Shown one piece after another: positions 8,248 to 17,058 of a DNA stretch of 64,000 nt. Under the pieces are notes generated by a model that worked only from the letters and a program-made list of their open reading frames with translations, did no database searches and was not told where the DNA came from. Position 1 is the stretch's first letter; each line of letters opens with the position of its first letter. A program made the translations under genes and the position numbers. The DNA is from Paenibacillus aquistagni (GTDB lineage: Bacteria > Bacillota > Bacilli > Paenibacillales > Paenibacillaceae), in assembly GCF_900177815.1 (NCBI RefSeq), contig NZ_FXAZ01000008.1, positions 124,001 to 188,000 of the forward strand. The letters are read 5' to 3'.

Positions 8248-9853
8248 TTCCCATGCAGGTTTTTCGATACTCGTTAGGCGGAAGGCCATACATCTTCTTG
8301 AAGCTTATATAGTAGTTATCAATACTGTTGAAGCCTACCTTCTCCGCGATCTCATAGGTTTTGAGTTTGCCATCCCTGAGATAATCGAGCGACTTTTTGA
8401 CCCGATAGCGGTTGATGTATGGAATCAGCATGGAGCCGGTCTGCTCTTTGAAAATGCGGCTGAGATAGCTGTTGTTAAGCCCGACATAATGAGCCAGCTC
8501 ATTAAGCGTCAAGTCATGATCATAATGCTCGTGGATATACTCAATCACCCGCTTGATCTTATAATTCGTTGACATCTCCGCAGGCGAGAAGCTTTCCTGC
8601 AGCTCGTCAAGCTCCTCCAGCAGCATGGCATACAGCTCCGCTAATCGCTCGGCACCCATGATGCGCTGGATCTGGCTGTAATCCTCCTCTGCGGAGTTCG
8701 CGGGCATATAAGACTGGATGAGACAATGCAGATTCACACACAGCTCCATTACAGCATGGCGGTCAAGCGAACGCTGCTCCTTGATGACACCAAACAGCTC
8801 ATGCACCGCTTGAATAGCCGCTTGGGCATTCTTCTCCTCTAGTGCCTTGCGAATCTGCTGCTCTAGCTTGGCAAGCCATGCTCGGTCGTGTCCCTCGCGC
8901 ATTCTTGCCGGCTCATACACCATGACATTGCCCTGCTCTTCATAGAACAGCAGTTCAGCCGATTCCTGCGCCTCATGATAAGCCTTCGGGACATCCAACA
9001 AGCAGCCGTGCAGGCCGCTAACCAGAAAGCTTACTTGAATATTAAGAAACTGTCTTAACGTCTTCTCGATTTTGCGAATAAGCCCCCAGCGCTGCTCCAG
9101 GATGTCATTCATGCTTCTTACCGTGCTGTAGGATTTGATCAGGACAAGCTCCTTCGAACTCATCTGGAACAGTTCCAGCTCATCATAGCGCTGCAGCACC
9201 TCCTGCAGAATATTAAGAATGGAGAAGCCAAGCAAGTGCTCCATTCCTTTCTTATACCGCTCTCTTACTCTCTCATAGTGATTGATCGACATGATCATGC
9301 AGCAGACATTGGGCTGCCTGAGCTTCAGATCATACAGCTTCGTCTTCTCAGCAATCTCCCAATCATGGCGCACTACTCCAATGACGAGATCCCTGAGAAA
9401 TATGGTCTTAAGATCACCGCGGCTTCGCTCCATGCTCTGCTGGATCGGCGTGATCCGCTCCTTCTCCTTGGCACGCTGTTCGTTCATCGTGGCGCGGACC
9501 CTTTCCAGTGCTTCGAATACGGCCAATTGCGTCAGATTTGGCTTGTGAATATAGTCACAGGCACCAAGCCGCAGCGCTTCACGCGCATACTCGAACTCAT
9601 TATGACTGCTCAGAATAATAACCTTGCAGGCGGGCTTCGTTTCCCGCAGCTGTCTCAGCACCTCAAGCCCATCCATTACTGGCATTCGAATATCTAAGAA
9701 CACGACGTCAGGACTAAGCAGCTCGATCTTTTCCAACGCTTCTCTTCCATTCGCAGCTTCCCCTACAAGTACGTAGCCATGCTCATGCCAATCAATAAAT
9801 GTCTTGAAATTCAAGCGAATAAAGGCTTCATCGTCCACAATCATAATGTTCAT
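8243..9853 (-). CDS. AraC-type response regulator (YesN-like)
   Basis: This 536-aa protein has an N-terminal receiver domain (residues 1-120, acidic pair D7/D8 in MIVDDEA, phosphoacceptor D54 in VFLDIRMPVMDG). A long middle region of about 300 aa is typical of YesN-like regulators. Two C-terminal AraC-type helix-turn-helix motifs follow (about 435-535, including LTLNELAHYVGLNNSYLSRI and KTYEIAEKVGF). Its start overlaps the kinase stop by 4 bp (ATGA), so the pair is translationally coupled. It is the probable activator of the sugar genes, acting at the GAGGAT(N)TTTACA repeats at 8215 and 16816. Confidence 0.92.
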   Translation of the reverse strand: MNIMIVDDEAFIRLNFKTFIDWHEHGYVLVGEAANGREALEKIELLSPDVVFLDIRMPVMDGLEVLRQLRETKPACKVIILSSHNEFEYAREALRLGACDYIHKPNLTQLAVFEALERVRATMNEQRAKEKERITPIQQSMERSRGDLKTIFLRDLVIGVVRHDWEIAEKTKLYDLKLRQPNVCCMIMSINHYERVRERYKKGMEHLLGFSILNILQEVLQRYDELELFQMSSKELVLIKSYSTVRSMNDILEQRWGLIRKIEKTLRQFLNIQVSFLVSGLHGCLLDVPKAYHEAQESAELLFYEEQGNVMVYEPARMREGHDRAWLAKLEQQIRKALEEKNAQAAIQAVHELFGVIKEQRSLDRHAVMELCVNLHCLIQSYMPANSAEEDYSQIQRIMGAERLAELYAMLLEELDELQESFSPAEMSTNYKIKRVIEYIHEHYDHDLTLNELAHYVGLNNSYLSRIFKEQTGSMLIPYINRYRVKKSLDYLRDGKLKTYEIAEKVGFNSIDNYYISFKKMYGLPPNEYRKTCMGK

Positions 9854-11646
9854 GCGTATCCCTCTCTTTCCTCTTGATCCGAATGCGGATGATGCTCAAT
9901 AGCTGGAATGAGTATCGATACCTCTGTGCCCTTCCCTACTTGACTATGGACGCGCACACCGTACCTTTCTCCATAATGAAGCTTCAGGCGCCTAGATACG
10001 TTGCCAACACCAATAGAGTTCATCGTCTGCCCATTCGATTTTTCCTGAGCCAGGAGCTCTTGAAGACGCTCATCCTCAATACCAACGCCGTTGTCTGTGA
10101 TCGTAAACTGAATATCGTTTCCTGCTTTCTCCACTCGAAGCTTAAGCGTATACTCCGCAGAATCCCCAACGAAGCCATGGAAGATGGCATTCTCCACAAA
10201 TGGCTGCACCATGAATTTAAGCGTGCTGCAGGTTAAGACCTCAGGGTCTGCTTCAATATCGAATTCGAACACGTTATAATAGCGCAGCTGCAAGAGCTCT
10301 AGATAGCTTCGTATAAAGGAGATCTCTTCTTCAATAAAAATAAATTCCTGCGTATTCCGCGTTGAAAAGGACAGCACCTTGATCATGTCATCAATAGCTT
10401 CGGTAATGTTGTGAGCCATCTGTGCTTGCGACATCCATTTAATAACAGACAGCGTATTATAGATGAAATGAGGATTAATTTGGTTTTGCAGCGCTTTCAA
10501 TTCTGCGCTCCGTTTTTTCTTCTCCCCCTGCCTGATCTGCTCGATCAGTTCCTTAATCTCTCCTGTCATTCGGTTGAAGGAGCCCGCAAGCTGACCTACC
10601 TCATCCATGCGATCCTGAGTCGCAACGACCTCAAAATTCCCTTTTTCCACCTTGCCCATCAGTCGGCTGAGCCTTTGAATTGGATTTGAAATGCTTCTTG
10701 AGATCAGATAAGCCGTGACGAATCCTAAGCCAATCAGGAGCAGCAGCAGCAATACGGCCGTATTTCGAATCTGGATGATCTCAGCCAGCAGCTTGTCACG
10801 ATGAACAACGCTGTAGAATTTCCAGCCAGAAATGCTGGATTCATGCTGCACCACGTAATACTTTTTTGGATTCGACTCCATCTCAGCCAATGCCTGACGA
10901 TGCTTGAATCCGACCATGGAAGGATTGGAGCTGAACACCACCGTATCGTTGTCATCGACAATAAACTGACTGACATCCTTTTTGTCATCGAGACCGCTGA
11001 ACAGCTTCTCAAGCTTCTCCATGCGGAAATTAATGAGCAGTACACCAAGCTTCTCAAAATTCTCTGTATCCACAAGCATGCGTCCCACCGAAAGGACAGG
11101 TCGCGGCTTGGCATACATCTGCTTCTCTTCATGCATGCCAATAAGAACCGGGCGTTCGGCATTATTCACAATGCGCTGGAACCACGGTTCGTGAACAGGG
11201 GAATATTTGTAATTGAAGGTCGTGTCATAGCCTCGGCGATAGATTAATGGACTGTTCTTCGGGTAGATAAGAATGGAGTCAATGTCTGGATTAAAATTCA
11301 TCAACTCCTTGAACACGTTGTCGCTGATATAGCGATAATCCATGCTTTTGGTAAATGTCTCGTACGCTTCCTTGGAGTAGTCTTTGGACAAGATCTCAAT
11401 CAGCTTCTCATCATAGAATGGGCGCTCAGAGGACTTGATCATATTGCTTACAAACGAATCTGCAGTGGATACCATCTGCAGATTCGTTTCCTGAAATGAC
11501 TTTTCAATTCGTGTTTCAAAGACAGACATCGCATAAACATAAAAATAATCACTAATGACCACAAGAGGAACAATCATGAGCAAGGAATAGGTTAAGAACA
11601 ATTTCTGACGAATGCTCCGATCTCGTAAGCGTCTCCACTTGCGCAT
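9850..11646 (-). CDS. Membrane sensor histidine kinase (YesM-like)
   Basis: The start at 11646 is preferred (GGGGA about 8-12 nt upstream), giving 598 aa. An upstream start at 11727 would add 27 unlikely residues. Order: TM helix (about 14-38), extracellular Cache-like sensor domain (about 40-285), second TM (about 292-318), HAMP, then a His_kinase domain with QNQINPHFIYNTL holding the phosphoacceptor His. A HATPase domain follows with N-box VENAIFHGF and G-box DNGVGIEDE. Kinases of this class pair with AraC-type regulators and sense carbohydrates directly or through binding proteins. It is coupled by a 4-bp overlap to the regulator gene. About 200 nt separate it from the pgmB-like gene upstream. 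Confidence 0.92.
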   Translation of the reverse strand: MRKWRRLRDRSIRQKLFLTYSLLMIVPLVVISDYFYVYAMSVFETRIEKSFQETNLQMVSTADSFVSNMIKSSERPFYDEKLIEILSKDYSKEAYETFTKSMDYRYISDNVFKELMNFNPDIDSILIYPKNSPLIYRRGYDTTFNYKYSPVHEPWFQRIVNNAERPVLIGMHEEKQMYAKPRPVLSVGRMLVDTENFEKLGVLLINFRMEKLEKLFSGLDDKKDVSQFIVDDNDTVVFSSNPSMVGFKHRQALAEMESNPKKYYVVQHESSISGWKFYSVVHRDKLLAEIIQIRNTAVLLLLLLIGLGFVTAYLISRSISNPIQRLSRLMGKVEKGNFEVVATQDRMDEVGQLAGSFNRMTGEIKELIEQIRQGEKKKRSAELKALQNQINPHFIYNTLSVIKWMSQAQMAHNITEAIDDMIKVLSFSTRNTQEFIFIEEEISFIRSYLELLQLRYYNVFEFDIEADPEVLTCSTLKFMVQPFVENAIFHGFVGDSAEYTLKLRVEKAGNDIQFTITDNGVGIEDERLQELLAQEKSNGQTMNSIGVGNVSRRLKLHYGERYGVRVHSQVGKGTEVSILIPAIEHHPHSDQEEREGYA

Positions 11647-11849
11647 GAAGAGGTCCCCTTTTTGTAGAAATTTATCGAATAATGACGAATTAATCTTATG
11701 CGATATCCCAGCCCGCTTCAACAACAAACGAGAAGGGCCTGCTCGATTCTATGGCTGCTTCTTGCCAATCTTCGCATCTTTTCGTGCATTTGCGCTTGCT
11801 AGGAACCTTTTAAGCATCCTGTGTCACAATTACATGCCAATTAGCCAAG

Positions 11850-12566
11850 TTATACACCCTGTACTGCCGATTTCTTCACTTCGCCTACTTGGCTCCAATG
11901 TGCCTTAATGCTCGTTAGCGTAAGCTTGGACGTATCCGGTACGACCATGTCTGCTTTGGACAGGATGGAGGCATCGCCTACCCCCACCGCATACATTCCT
12001 GCTCCTTTGATCGCTTGAATGCCGGCTTCCGCATCCTCAACGCCAATGCAGCTGCTAGGATGTACGCCAAGACCTCTTGCCGCAGCCAAGAATATATCAG
12101 GAGCTGGCTTCCCATTAGCAATGCTCGCTGGATCGACGATGCAGTCAAAGTAGGCCTCAACCTTCAGCTGCTTCAGCAACGTTTCTGCATTCCGGCTTGC
12201 TGAAGCCAGCCCGATCCGAAGCTGAGCCTCCTTCAGCTCATGGAACAGCGCTTCAATGCCTGGCAGAATCTCCGATTCATCCACCGCTTCTATGAGCTGC
12301 TGATAGACGCTGTTCTTGTGCGCCGCCCAATGCTCTTTCTGCTGAATGCTGATGCTTCTGCCGCCATCTTCCATCTGGCTTAGGATTTTTTCCAGAGAAG
12401 CCATCCGATCGATCCCCTTCAATTGTTCGTTAAAGGCATGATCGAAAGGCAAGCCGAGCTCATCGGCCAGCTGTTTCCATGCTTTATAATGATACTTCGC
12501 GGTATCGGTAATAACGCCGTCCAGATCAAAAATAAAGGCTTGAATGGCGGAAGCTTGAATCGTCAT
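11850..12566 (-). CDS. pgmB: Beta-phosphoglucomutase
   Basis: A 238-aa HAD-superfamily protein. Motif I FIFDLDGVITDTAKYHYKAW carries nucleophile D14 and acid/base D16. The C1 helical cap contains LKGIDRMASLEKIL, typical of beta-PGM and absent from other HAD phosphatases. Motif II is LASASRN and motif IV GVEDAEAGIQAIKGAGM. The enzyme converts beta-D-glucose-1-phosphate to glucose-6-phosphate in the cytoplasm. It overlaps the GH65 phosphorylase stop by 4 bp (ATGA), and this pairing (phosphorylase making beta-G1P, then the mutase) is a strong functional link. Confidence 0.93.
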   Translation of the reverse strand: MTIQASAIQAFIFDLDGVITDTAKYHYKAWKQLADELGLPFDHAFNEQLKGIDRMASLEKILSQMEDGGRSISIQQKEHWAAHKNSVYQQLIEAVDESEILPGIEALFHELKEAQLRIGLASASRNAETLLKQLKVEAYFDCIVDPASIANGKPAPDIFLAAARGLGVHPSSCIGVEDAEAGIQAIKGAGMYAVGVGDASILSKADMVVPDTSKLTLTSIKAHWSQVGEVKKSAVQGV

Positions 12567-14923
12567 GCGAGATCTCCTCCTTCCAAGGAGATGCTCAGCA
12601 TCTGATCAACCAGCTCGTAGGCCTTGCCATGAATAGTCATCCGGATCGGCTTTTGCACACTGTCCGGGTTCAGACGTTCAATCTTCATCTCTTGCTTCGT
12701 AATGGTCACTCTCAAGCGCTCACCTTGCCAAGCAAGCGGATAGGATAAGCGCTCCCACGCCTCTGGCAGCCTAGGGTTCAAGCGAAGCGCGCCCTCCCAG
12801 GAGCGGACACCGCCAAATCCCATAACAGCTGCCTTCCATATGCCCCCGATGGATGCGGTATGGATCCCTTCATCCGAACTGTGCATATTCGTTCCCAAGT
12901 CAATTTGGCATGCCTTTTGGAACATCTCATAAGCAAGCTCGCTTTCTGCTACATCACTTGCCAGCATGCTGTGCGTAGACAAGCTTAGGGAGGAATCATG
13001 CAGCGTCTTTGGCTCGTAATAGTGCCAGTTGGCAGCCTTCGTCTCCTTCGTAAACCAATCCTCCAGCAGATAGAACAAGACCAGAATATCTGCTTGCTTC
13101 GACACTTGAATATCGCTAAGCTGAGTCATGCTGTAGTCATTTAGAATCGAAGCCACCTGCTCTTGGTTGCGGTACTTGCTCAAGTCTATGACCTGCTTCA
13201 TGAGATACGTATCATCCTGAGGAATAATCTTGGTTGTCTCATCTGGCTTCGGCAAATAGATAAGCGCTGACTTCTCCTCCCATACCTTCAATCGCTCTGC
13301 AAGGCCCAGCTTCTCATTCAAGCGCTGGTAGACCTGCGAATCCGCTTCCCTAAGCTGCTTCATGCACGCCATCGCCTTGGTTATATTCCAATACGCCATA
13401 TAGTTGGTGAACGCATTGTTCGCGACATGCTCCTTGTATTCATCCGGCCCGATGACGTCCGTAATATGATACTGCCCCTTCTCGTCGTTCCACTCCAAGC
13501 GGCTTGCCCAGAAGGTTGCTGTTTCGAATAAGATCTCATAGCCATACTGATCCATATATGCTTGATCTGAGGTGGCTTGATAATAGTGCCATACGCCATA
13601 CGCCACATCAGCGGTAATGTGCTGCTCGATCTTACCCGTCCAGATATAAGTAGGCGTACCGGTTACAATATCCACGGGTCCCCATTCCGGTGTCTCCTCT
13701 TCGCCTGTCAAGGCGGATTCCCAAGGATACATCGCACCTTCATAGCCGTTGTCGCGAGCCTTGCTGCGCGCTCCGTTCAAGGTGTGATAGCGATAGGTGA
13801 CCAGGTTGCGGGCAATCTCGGGATGCGTATATAGGAAGTACGGCAGAATGAACACCTCTGTATCCCAGAACACATGTCCCTTGTAGCCTTCGCCAGTCAA
13901 TCCCTTTGCTCCGACAGAGAAGCGGCTGTCATGGGCTGGCGTCATCAATACCAAATGATACTGCGCAAAGCGTATGGCAAGCTGATCAAAGGCATCCTGG
14001 CTATCCATCTCAATAGACGATTCATTCCAGAAGGCCTGCCATGCCTCCTCATGTTTGCGGAATTGGCCGCAGTAGCCGAGTTCTTCCGCCTTGCGCAAAT
14101 GATGGCGGGCGGCCTGCTGCAGATGAAGCGCATCCAAGCTCTCCCATTCAAGATCAAGGCTGGTATGCATGCTTGCCAGCTTGTCGAGCGTAAGCGTCTT
14201 GCCTGCTGCTACCTTGCGCTTGTAGGTCAGGCTTACCTTTCTCCGCTCCATGCTAGGCGCTGGCGCTGCTTCTATACGAACGCCATTCTCCAGCAGCTGA
14301 TGAGCCAAGGTATGCACGAATACAATGCCCGTCTCTGTCGTTGTCGCCGTATATTGAATGAGCTCCTTATCAAAGACGCGGCGGTCACCTTCAATAAAAT
14401 GCTGTGCTCCTGAATTCGTTAGCTGCCCGTTAATGCTTGAGCGAATCGAAATATCGGCATCATGCTTCAGTGGTGTAATCTCCACCCGTTGTCCAATCAG
14501 ATGACGATCGTAAAGCGATACGAAGCGTCTGAAGCTGAGCTTGAACCATTCGCCCTGCTCATCCTCCCACAGCATCTCGCGCTTTAGCTCACCCTTCCGC
14601 AGATCAAGCTCACGGCGATACTGAAGCAGCTTCCCCTTCTCAAGATGAAACGGTCTTCCATTCAGGCGAATATCGAGCTGAATCATATCTGCCGCATTCG
14701 GAAGCTCCGTAACCTCTTGAACGCCAAAGCGATTATAGGTGCCTGCAACGAATAAGTTGCGCCGCTCCCCGGGGTAGCTCTCCTCATGGGCCGCTCTCAG
14801 TCCCATGTATCCATTGCCCTGACAAAAGATGGTCTCATACTTGGCGAGATATCTCGCGTCAAATGCCGACTCCGCAACCACCCAGCCGTGACTTTGCTCA
14901 TTCAATCCTGTATATGCAATCAT
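12563..14923 (-). CDS. GH65 inverting disaccharide phosphorylase
   Basis: The length of 786 aa fits GH65. It has an N-terminal beta-sandwich (about 1-270) and an (alpha/alpha)6 catalytic barrel with the substrate-binding segment GHVFWDTEVFILP (350-362). The general acid is Glu495 in DVIGPDEYKEHV, with HITADVAYGVWHYY (435-448) near the phosphate site. A C-terminal beta-sheet domain closes the protein. The family phosphorolyses alpha-linked glucose disaccharides to beta-glucose-1-phosphate. The specificity loop (around 405-435, GEEETPEWGPVDIVTG) does not look like classic maltose phosphorylase, and a kojibiose- or nigerose-type activity seems more likely. That is a guess from memory of the family. 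It is encoded between permease and mutase genes with tight spacing. Confidence 0.88.
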   Translation of the reverse strand: MIAYTGLNEQSHGWVVAESAFDARYLAKYETIFCQGNGYMGLRAAHEESYPGERRNLFVAGTYNRFGVQEVTELPNAADMIQLDIRLNGRPFHLEKGKLLQYRRELDLRKGELKREMLWEDEQGEWFKLSFRRFVSLYDRHLIGQRVEITPLKHDADISIRSSINGQLTNSGAQHFIEGDRRVFDKELIQYTATTTETGIVFVHTLAHQLLENGVRIEAAPAPSMERRKVSLTYKRKVAAGKTLTLDKLASMHTSLDLEWESLDALHLQQAARHHLRKAEELGYCGQFRKHEEAWQAFWNESSIEMDSQDAFDQLAIRFAQYHLVLMTPAHDSRFSVGAKGLTGEGYKGHVFWDTEVFILPYFLYTHPEIARNLVTYRYHTLNGARSKARDNGYEGAMYPWESALTGEEETPEWGPVDIVTGTPTYIWTGKIEQHITADVAYGVWHYYQATSDQAYMDQYGYEILFETATFWASRLEWNDEKGQYHITDVIGPDEYKEHVANNAFTNYMAYWNITKAMACMKQLREADSQVYQRLNEKLGLAERLKVWEEKSALIYLPKPDETTKIIPQDDTYLMKQVIDLSKYRNQEQVASILNDYSMTQLSDIQVSKQADILVLFYLLEDWFTKETKAANWHYYEPKTLHDSSLSLSTHSMLASDVAESELAYEMFQKACQIDLGTNMHSSDEGIHTASIGGIWKAAVMGFGGVRSWEGALRLNPRLPEAWERLSYPLAWQGERLRVTITKQEMKIERLNPDSVQKPIRMTIHGKAYELVDQMLSISLEGGDLA

Positions 14924-14967
14924 GCTGTGACCTCCTCGTGTTCAAAACGGATGTAATGTGTGGGATG

Positions 14968-15783
14968 TTAGCCCTTCAGACCTGTTGTCGCAATGCCTTG
15001 TACCATATGACGCTGGAACAGCAAGAACACGATAATGATGGGAACCGTCAGCAGCACTACGCCGGTCATCGTTAAGTTCGGCCATTCGAAGTAGCGATTC
15101 TTCAGTGTGTTGAGGCCAACGGTCATCACATACCAGCGGCTGTCATTCACAAGGGTCACTGGCCATACGAAGGAGTTCCACGTTCCTGTGAAGCTGAAAA
15201 TAATCTGTGTGCCGATCGCCCCCTTGGAGAGCGGCAGCATAATGCGGAAAAAGATGCCGATCTTGTTAAGGCCGTCAACCTCCGCAGCTTCTTCCAACTC
15301 ACGCGGCACCGTCAGGAAGAACTGGCGCATCAAGAAGACAAGGAAGCCTTGGAACAAGAATGGAATAATGAGCCCTTGGTAGCTGTTCAGCCACTTTAGA
15401 TCTACGATCATCGAGAAGATTGGAATAATCATGACCTGATAAGGCACCATCATCATCCCAATGACAAGGAAGAATACGACCCCTCTTCCACGGTAGTTCA
15501 ACCTTGCTAGCGAATAAGCAGCCGTTGTGTTGACAATCAGGTTCCCGATCAGAATGCCGAAGGTAACGATGATTGAATTTTTGTACCAGATCAGAATATC
15601 GGAAGTCGTAAAGATATCCACGTAGTTCTCAAATGTAAAGCGAGTCGGCGGCACCAAATGTCCGATATCTTCCTTGCTTAATAAGGATGTGTAGATCGCA
15701 TAGCCGAACGGCACGATAAAAAAGATCGAAAAGAAAAACAACAGCAAATAGCGTAGGAACTTCGCTTTGCGACTATCCGCCAC
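14968..15783 (-). CDS. Sugar ABC transporter permease, MalG type
   Basis: A 271-aa inner-membrane protein with six predicted TM helices (first LLLFFFSIFFIVPFGYAIYTSL; others around 75-95, 105-130, 140-165, 185-210 and 240-262). The cytoplasmic EAA loop is EELEEAAEVDGLNKIGIFFRIMLPL (about 158-182), the contact site for the ATPase. It is the smaller partner of the permease encoded immediately upstream. The genes are adjacent with no gap between stop and start, indicating coupling. It should import the oligosaccharide bound by the lipoprotein at 6863-8131. Confidence 0.93.
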   Translation of the reverse strand: MADSRKAKFLRYLLLFFFSIFFIVPFGYAIYTSLLSKEDIGHLVPPTRFTFENYVDIFTTSDILIWYKNSIIVTFGILIGNLIVNTTAAYSLARLNYRGRGVVFFLVIGMMMVPYQVMIIPIFSMIVDLKWLNSYQGLIIPFLFQGFLVFLMRQFFLTVPRELEEAAEVDGLNKIGIFFRIMLPLSKGAIGTQIIFSFTGTWNSFVWPVTLVNDSRWYVMTVGLNTLKNRYFEWPNLTMTGVVLLTVPIIIVFLLFQRHMVQGIATTGLKG

Positions 15784-16734
15784 CTAGATCTCCTCCTTCA
15801 TGAAGCGTCGCTGCAGGAACGACAAGCCAATAATCAGTGCAAAAATAATAAACGCTGCCGCGCTGCCGTAGCCTGAACGGTTGAAGCTGAACGCTTGGCT
15901 GTAAAAGTACGTAACGATCGTACTTGTTGCACCCGCCGGGCTTCCTAGCGAGCCGTTGCGAGCAAGCGCATAAGGCTGATCAAACAGCTGCATGACGTTA
16001 ATAATTCCTGACATAATGACGAGATACGTCACAGGCTTAAGCATCGGAACGGTAAGCTTCCAGAATTGCTGCCAGCCGTTCGCGCCATCGACAAGCCCTG
16101 CTTCATAGATGTCATTAGGGATGGTTTGCAATCCTCCCAGATAGACCACCATGTAGAAGCCGGTATACGTCCAGATCGTTAAGATCATTAAGAACAGCAG
16201 CGCATACTTCACATTGGCATACCAGGATACATCCGGAAAGCCAAACCAAGTAAGGAACTGCGTGGCGATCCCCTCCTGCTGCATAAACAAATACATAAAT
16301 ACAGTGGTTACGGCAATCGTCGAGGTGATGTACGGCATGTAGTACAGGGTGCGGAACAAGCCCTTGAATCGAAGCACCTTATTCAGATTCACCGCAATGA
16401 CCAGTGCTAGAATGGCCTGCAGCGGCACTGCGACCACGGTCAGCAAGAAGGAATGGCTTAAAGCCGTCCAGAAGTCCTTGTCCTTCATAATCTCAATGTA
16501 ATTGTCCAGCCCGACAAAGGTTGCGGCGTCAGGATTCAGGAAGCTGATATCCTGAAAGCTGTAGATAAAAGACTGCAAGAGCGGATAATAAAACCATATT
16601 CCCATCAAGATCAGAATGGGGGCCACGAATAGATAGCCTACAAATGTCGAAGAGTTCCCGAGTCCATACAATCTTGAACGAAAGCTTTGCTTCGGCTTGG
16701 ACATGGAACGATTCATTTCAGTACTAGGCGTCAT
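15784..16734 (-). CDS. Sugar ABC transporter permease, MalF type
   Basis: The start at 16734 is chosen because GGAAGGAG lies 6-13 nt upstream, giving 316 aa; an earlier ATG at 16776 lacks such a site. There are six TM helices (first VGYLFVAPILILMGIWFYYPLL, typical of this family) and an EAA loop NDIYEAGLVDGANGWQQFWKLTVP (about 205-230). It is the first gene of the sugar operon. The 320-nt upstream region contains the paired GAGGAT(A/T)TTTACA repeats, so transcription probably starts here under control of the AraC-type regulator. Confidence 0.93.
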   Translation of the reverse strand: MTPSTEMNRSMSKPKQSFRSRLYGLGNSSTFVGYLFVAPILILMGIWFYYPLLQSFIYSFQDISFLNPDAATFVGLDNYIEIMKDKDFWTALSHSFLLTVVAVPLQAILALVIAVNLNKVLRFKGLFRTLYYMPYITSTIAVTTVFMYLFMQQEGIATQFLTWFGFPDVSWYANVKYALLFLMILTIWTYTGFYMVVYLGGLQTIPNDIYEAGLVDGANGWQQFWKLTVPMLKPVTYLVIMSGIINVMQLFDQPYALARNGSLGSPAGATSTIVTYFYSQAFSFNRSGYGSAAAFIIFALIIGLSFLQRRFMKEEI

Positions 16735-16815
16735 GCTGATACTCCTTCCGGTAACGAACCTTGTTCGTGTGATCATGTATCTTCATCATAAGAAGCGGTC
16801 GATTTTCCCGGAATA

Positions 16816-16848
16816 GAGGATATTTACAACAGTCCGAGGATTTTTACA
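16816..16848. promoter_or_regulatory. Direct repeats 20 bp apart, candidate response-regulator sites of the sugar operon
   Basis: GAGGATATTTACA (16816-16828) and GAGGATTTTTACA (16836-16848) differ at one position and start exactly 20 bp apart. They lie 82-114 bp upstream of the first permease gene. A third, near-identical copy with a degenerate partner at the same spacing precedes the binding-protein gene at 8215. The rest of 16735-17058 shows no coding sequence. It must also hold the promoter of the plus-strand gene at 17059. Confidence 0.6.
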
Positions 16849-17058
16849 TTGGGTCACTATCGAAATAAAGCAGCAAATGGGTTCGAATAAAATGGCAGTC
16901 GAATGAAAGGTCCTTATGATCGTAGTTGTTCATCGTATTTTATGTGATAAATATCATATAGCGGAGAGATGAATCGAAGTATGATTGCATATGGTATATT
17001 CTGAAAATTTCTGAAAATGAAATGATAGATTGTAGATCATAGATTGAGGTGCCCGTTT

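Noticed and set aside
13874-14413. A 179-codon plus-strand open frame
   Set aside because: Antisense shadow of the GH65 phosphorylase gene.
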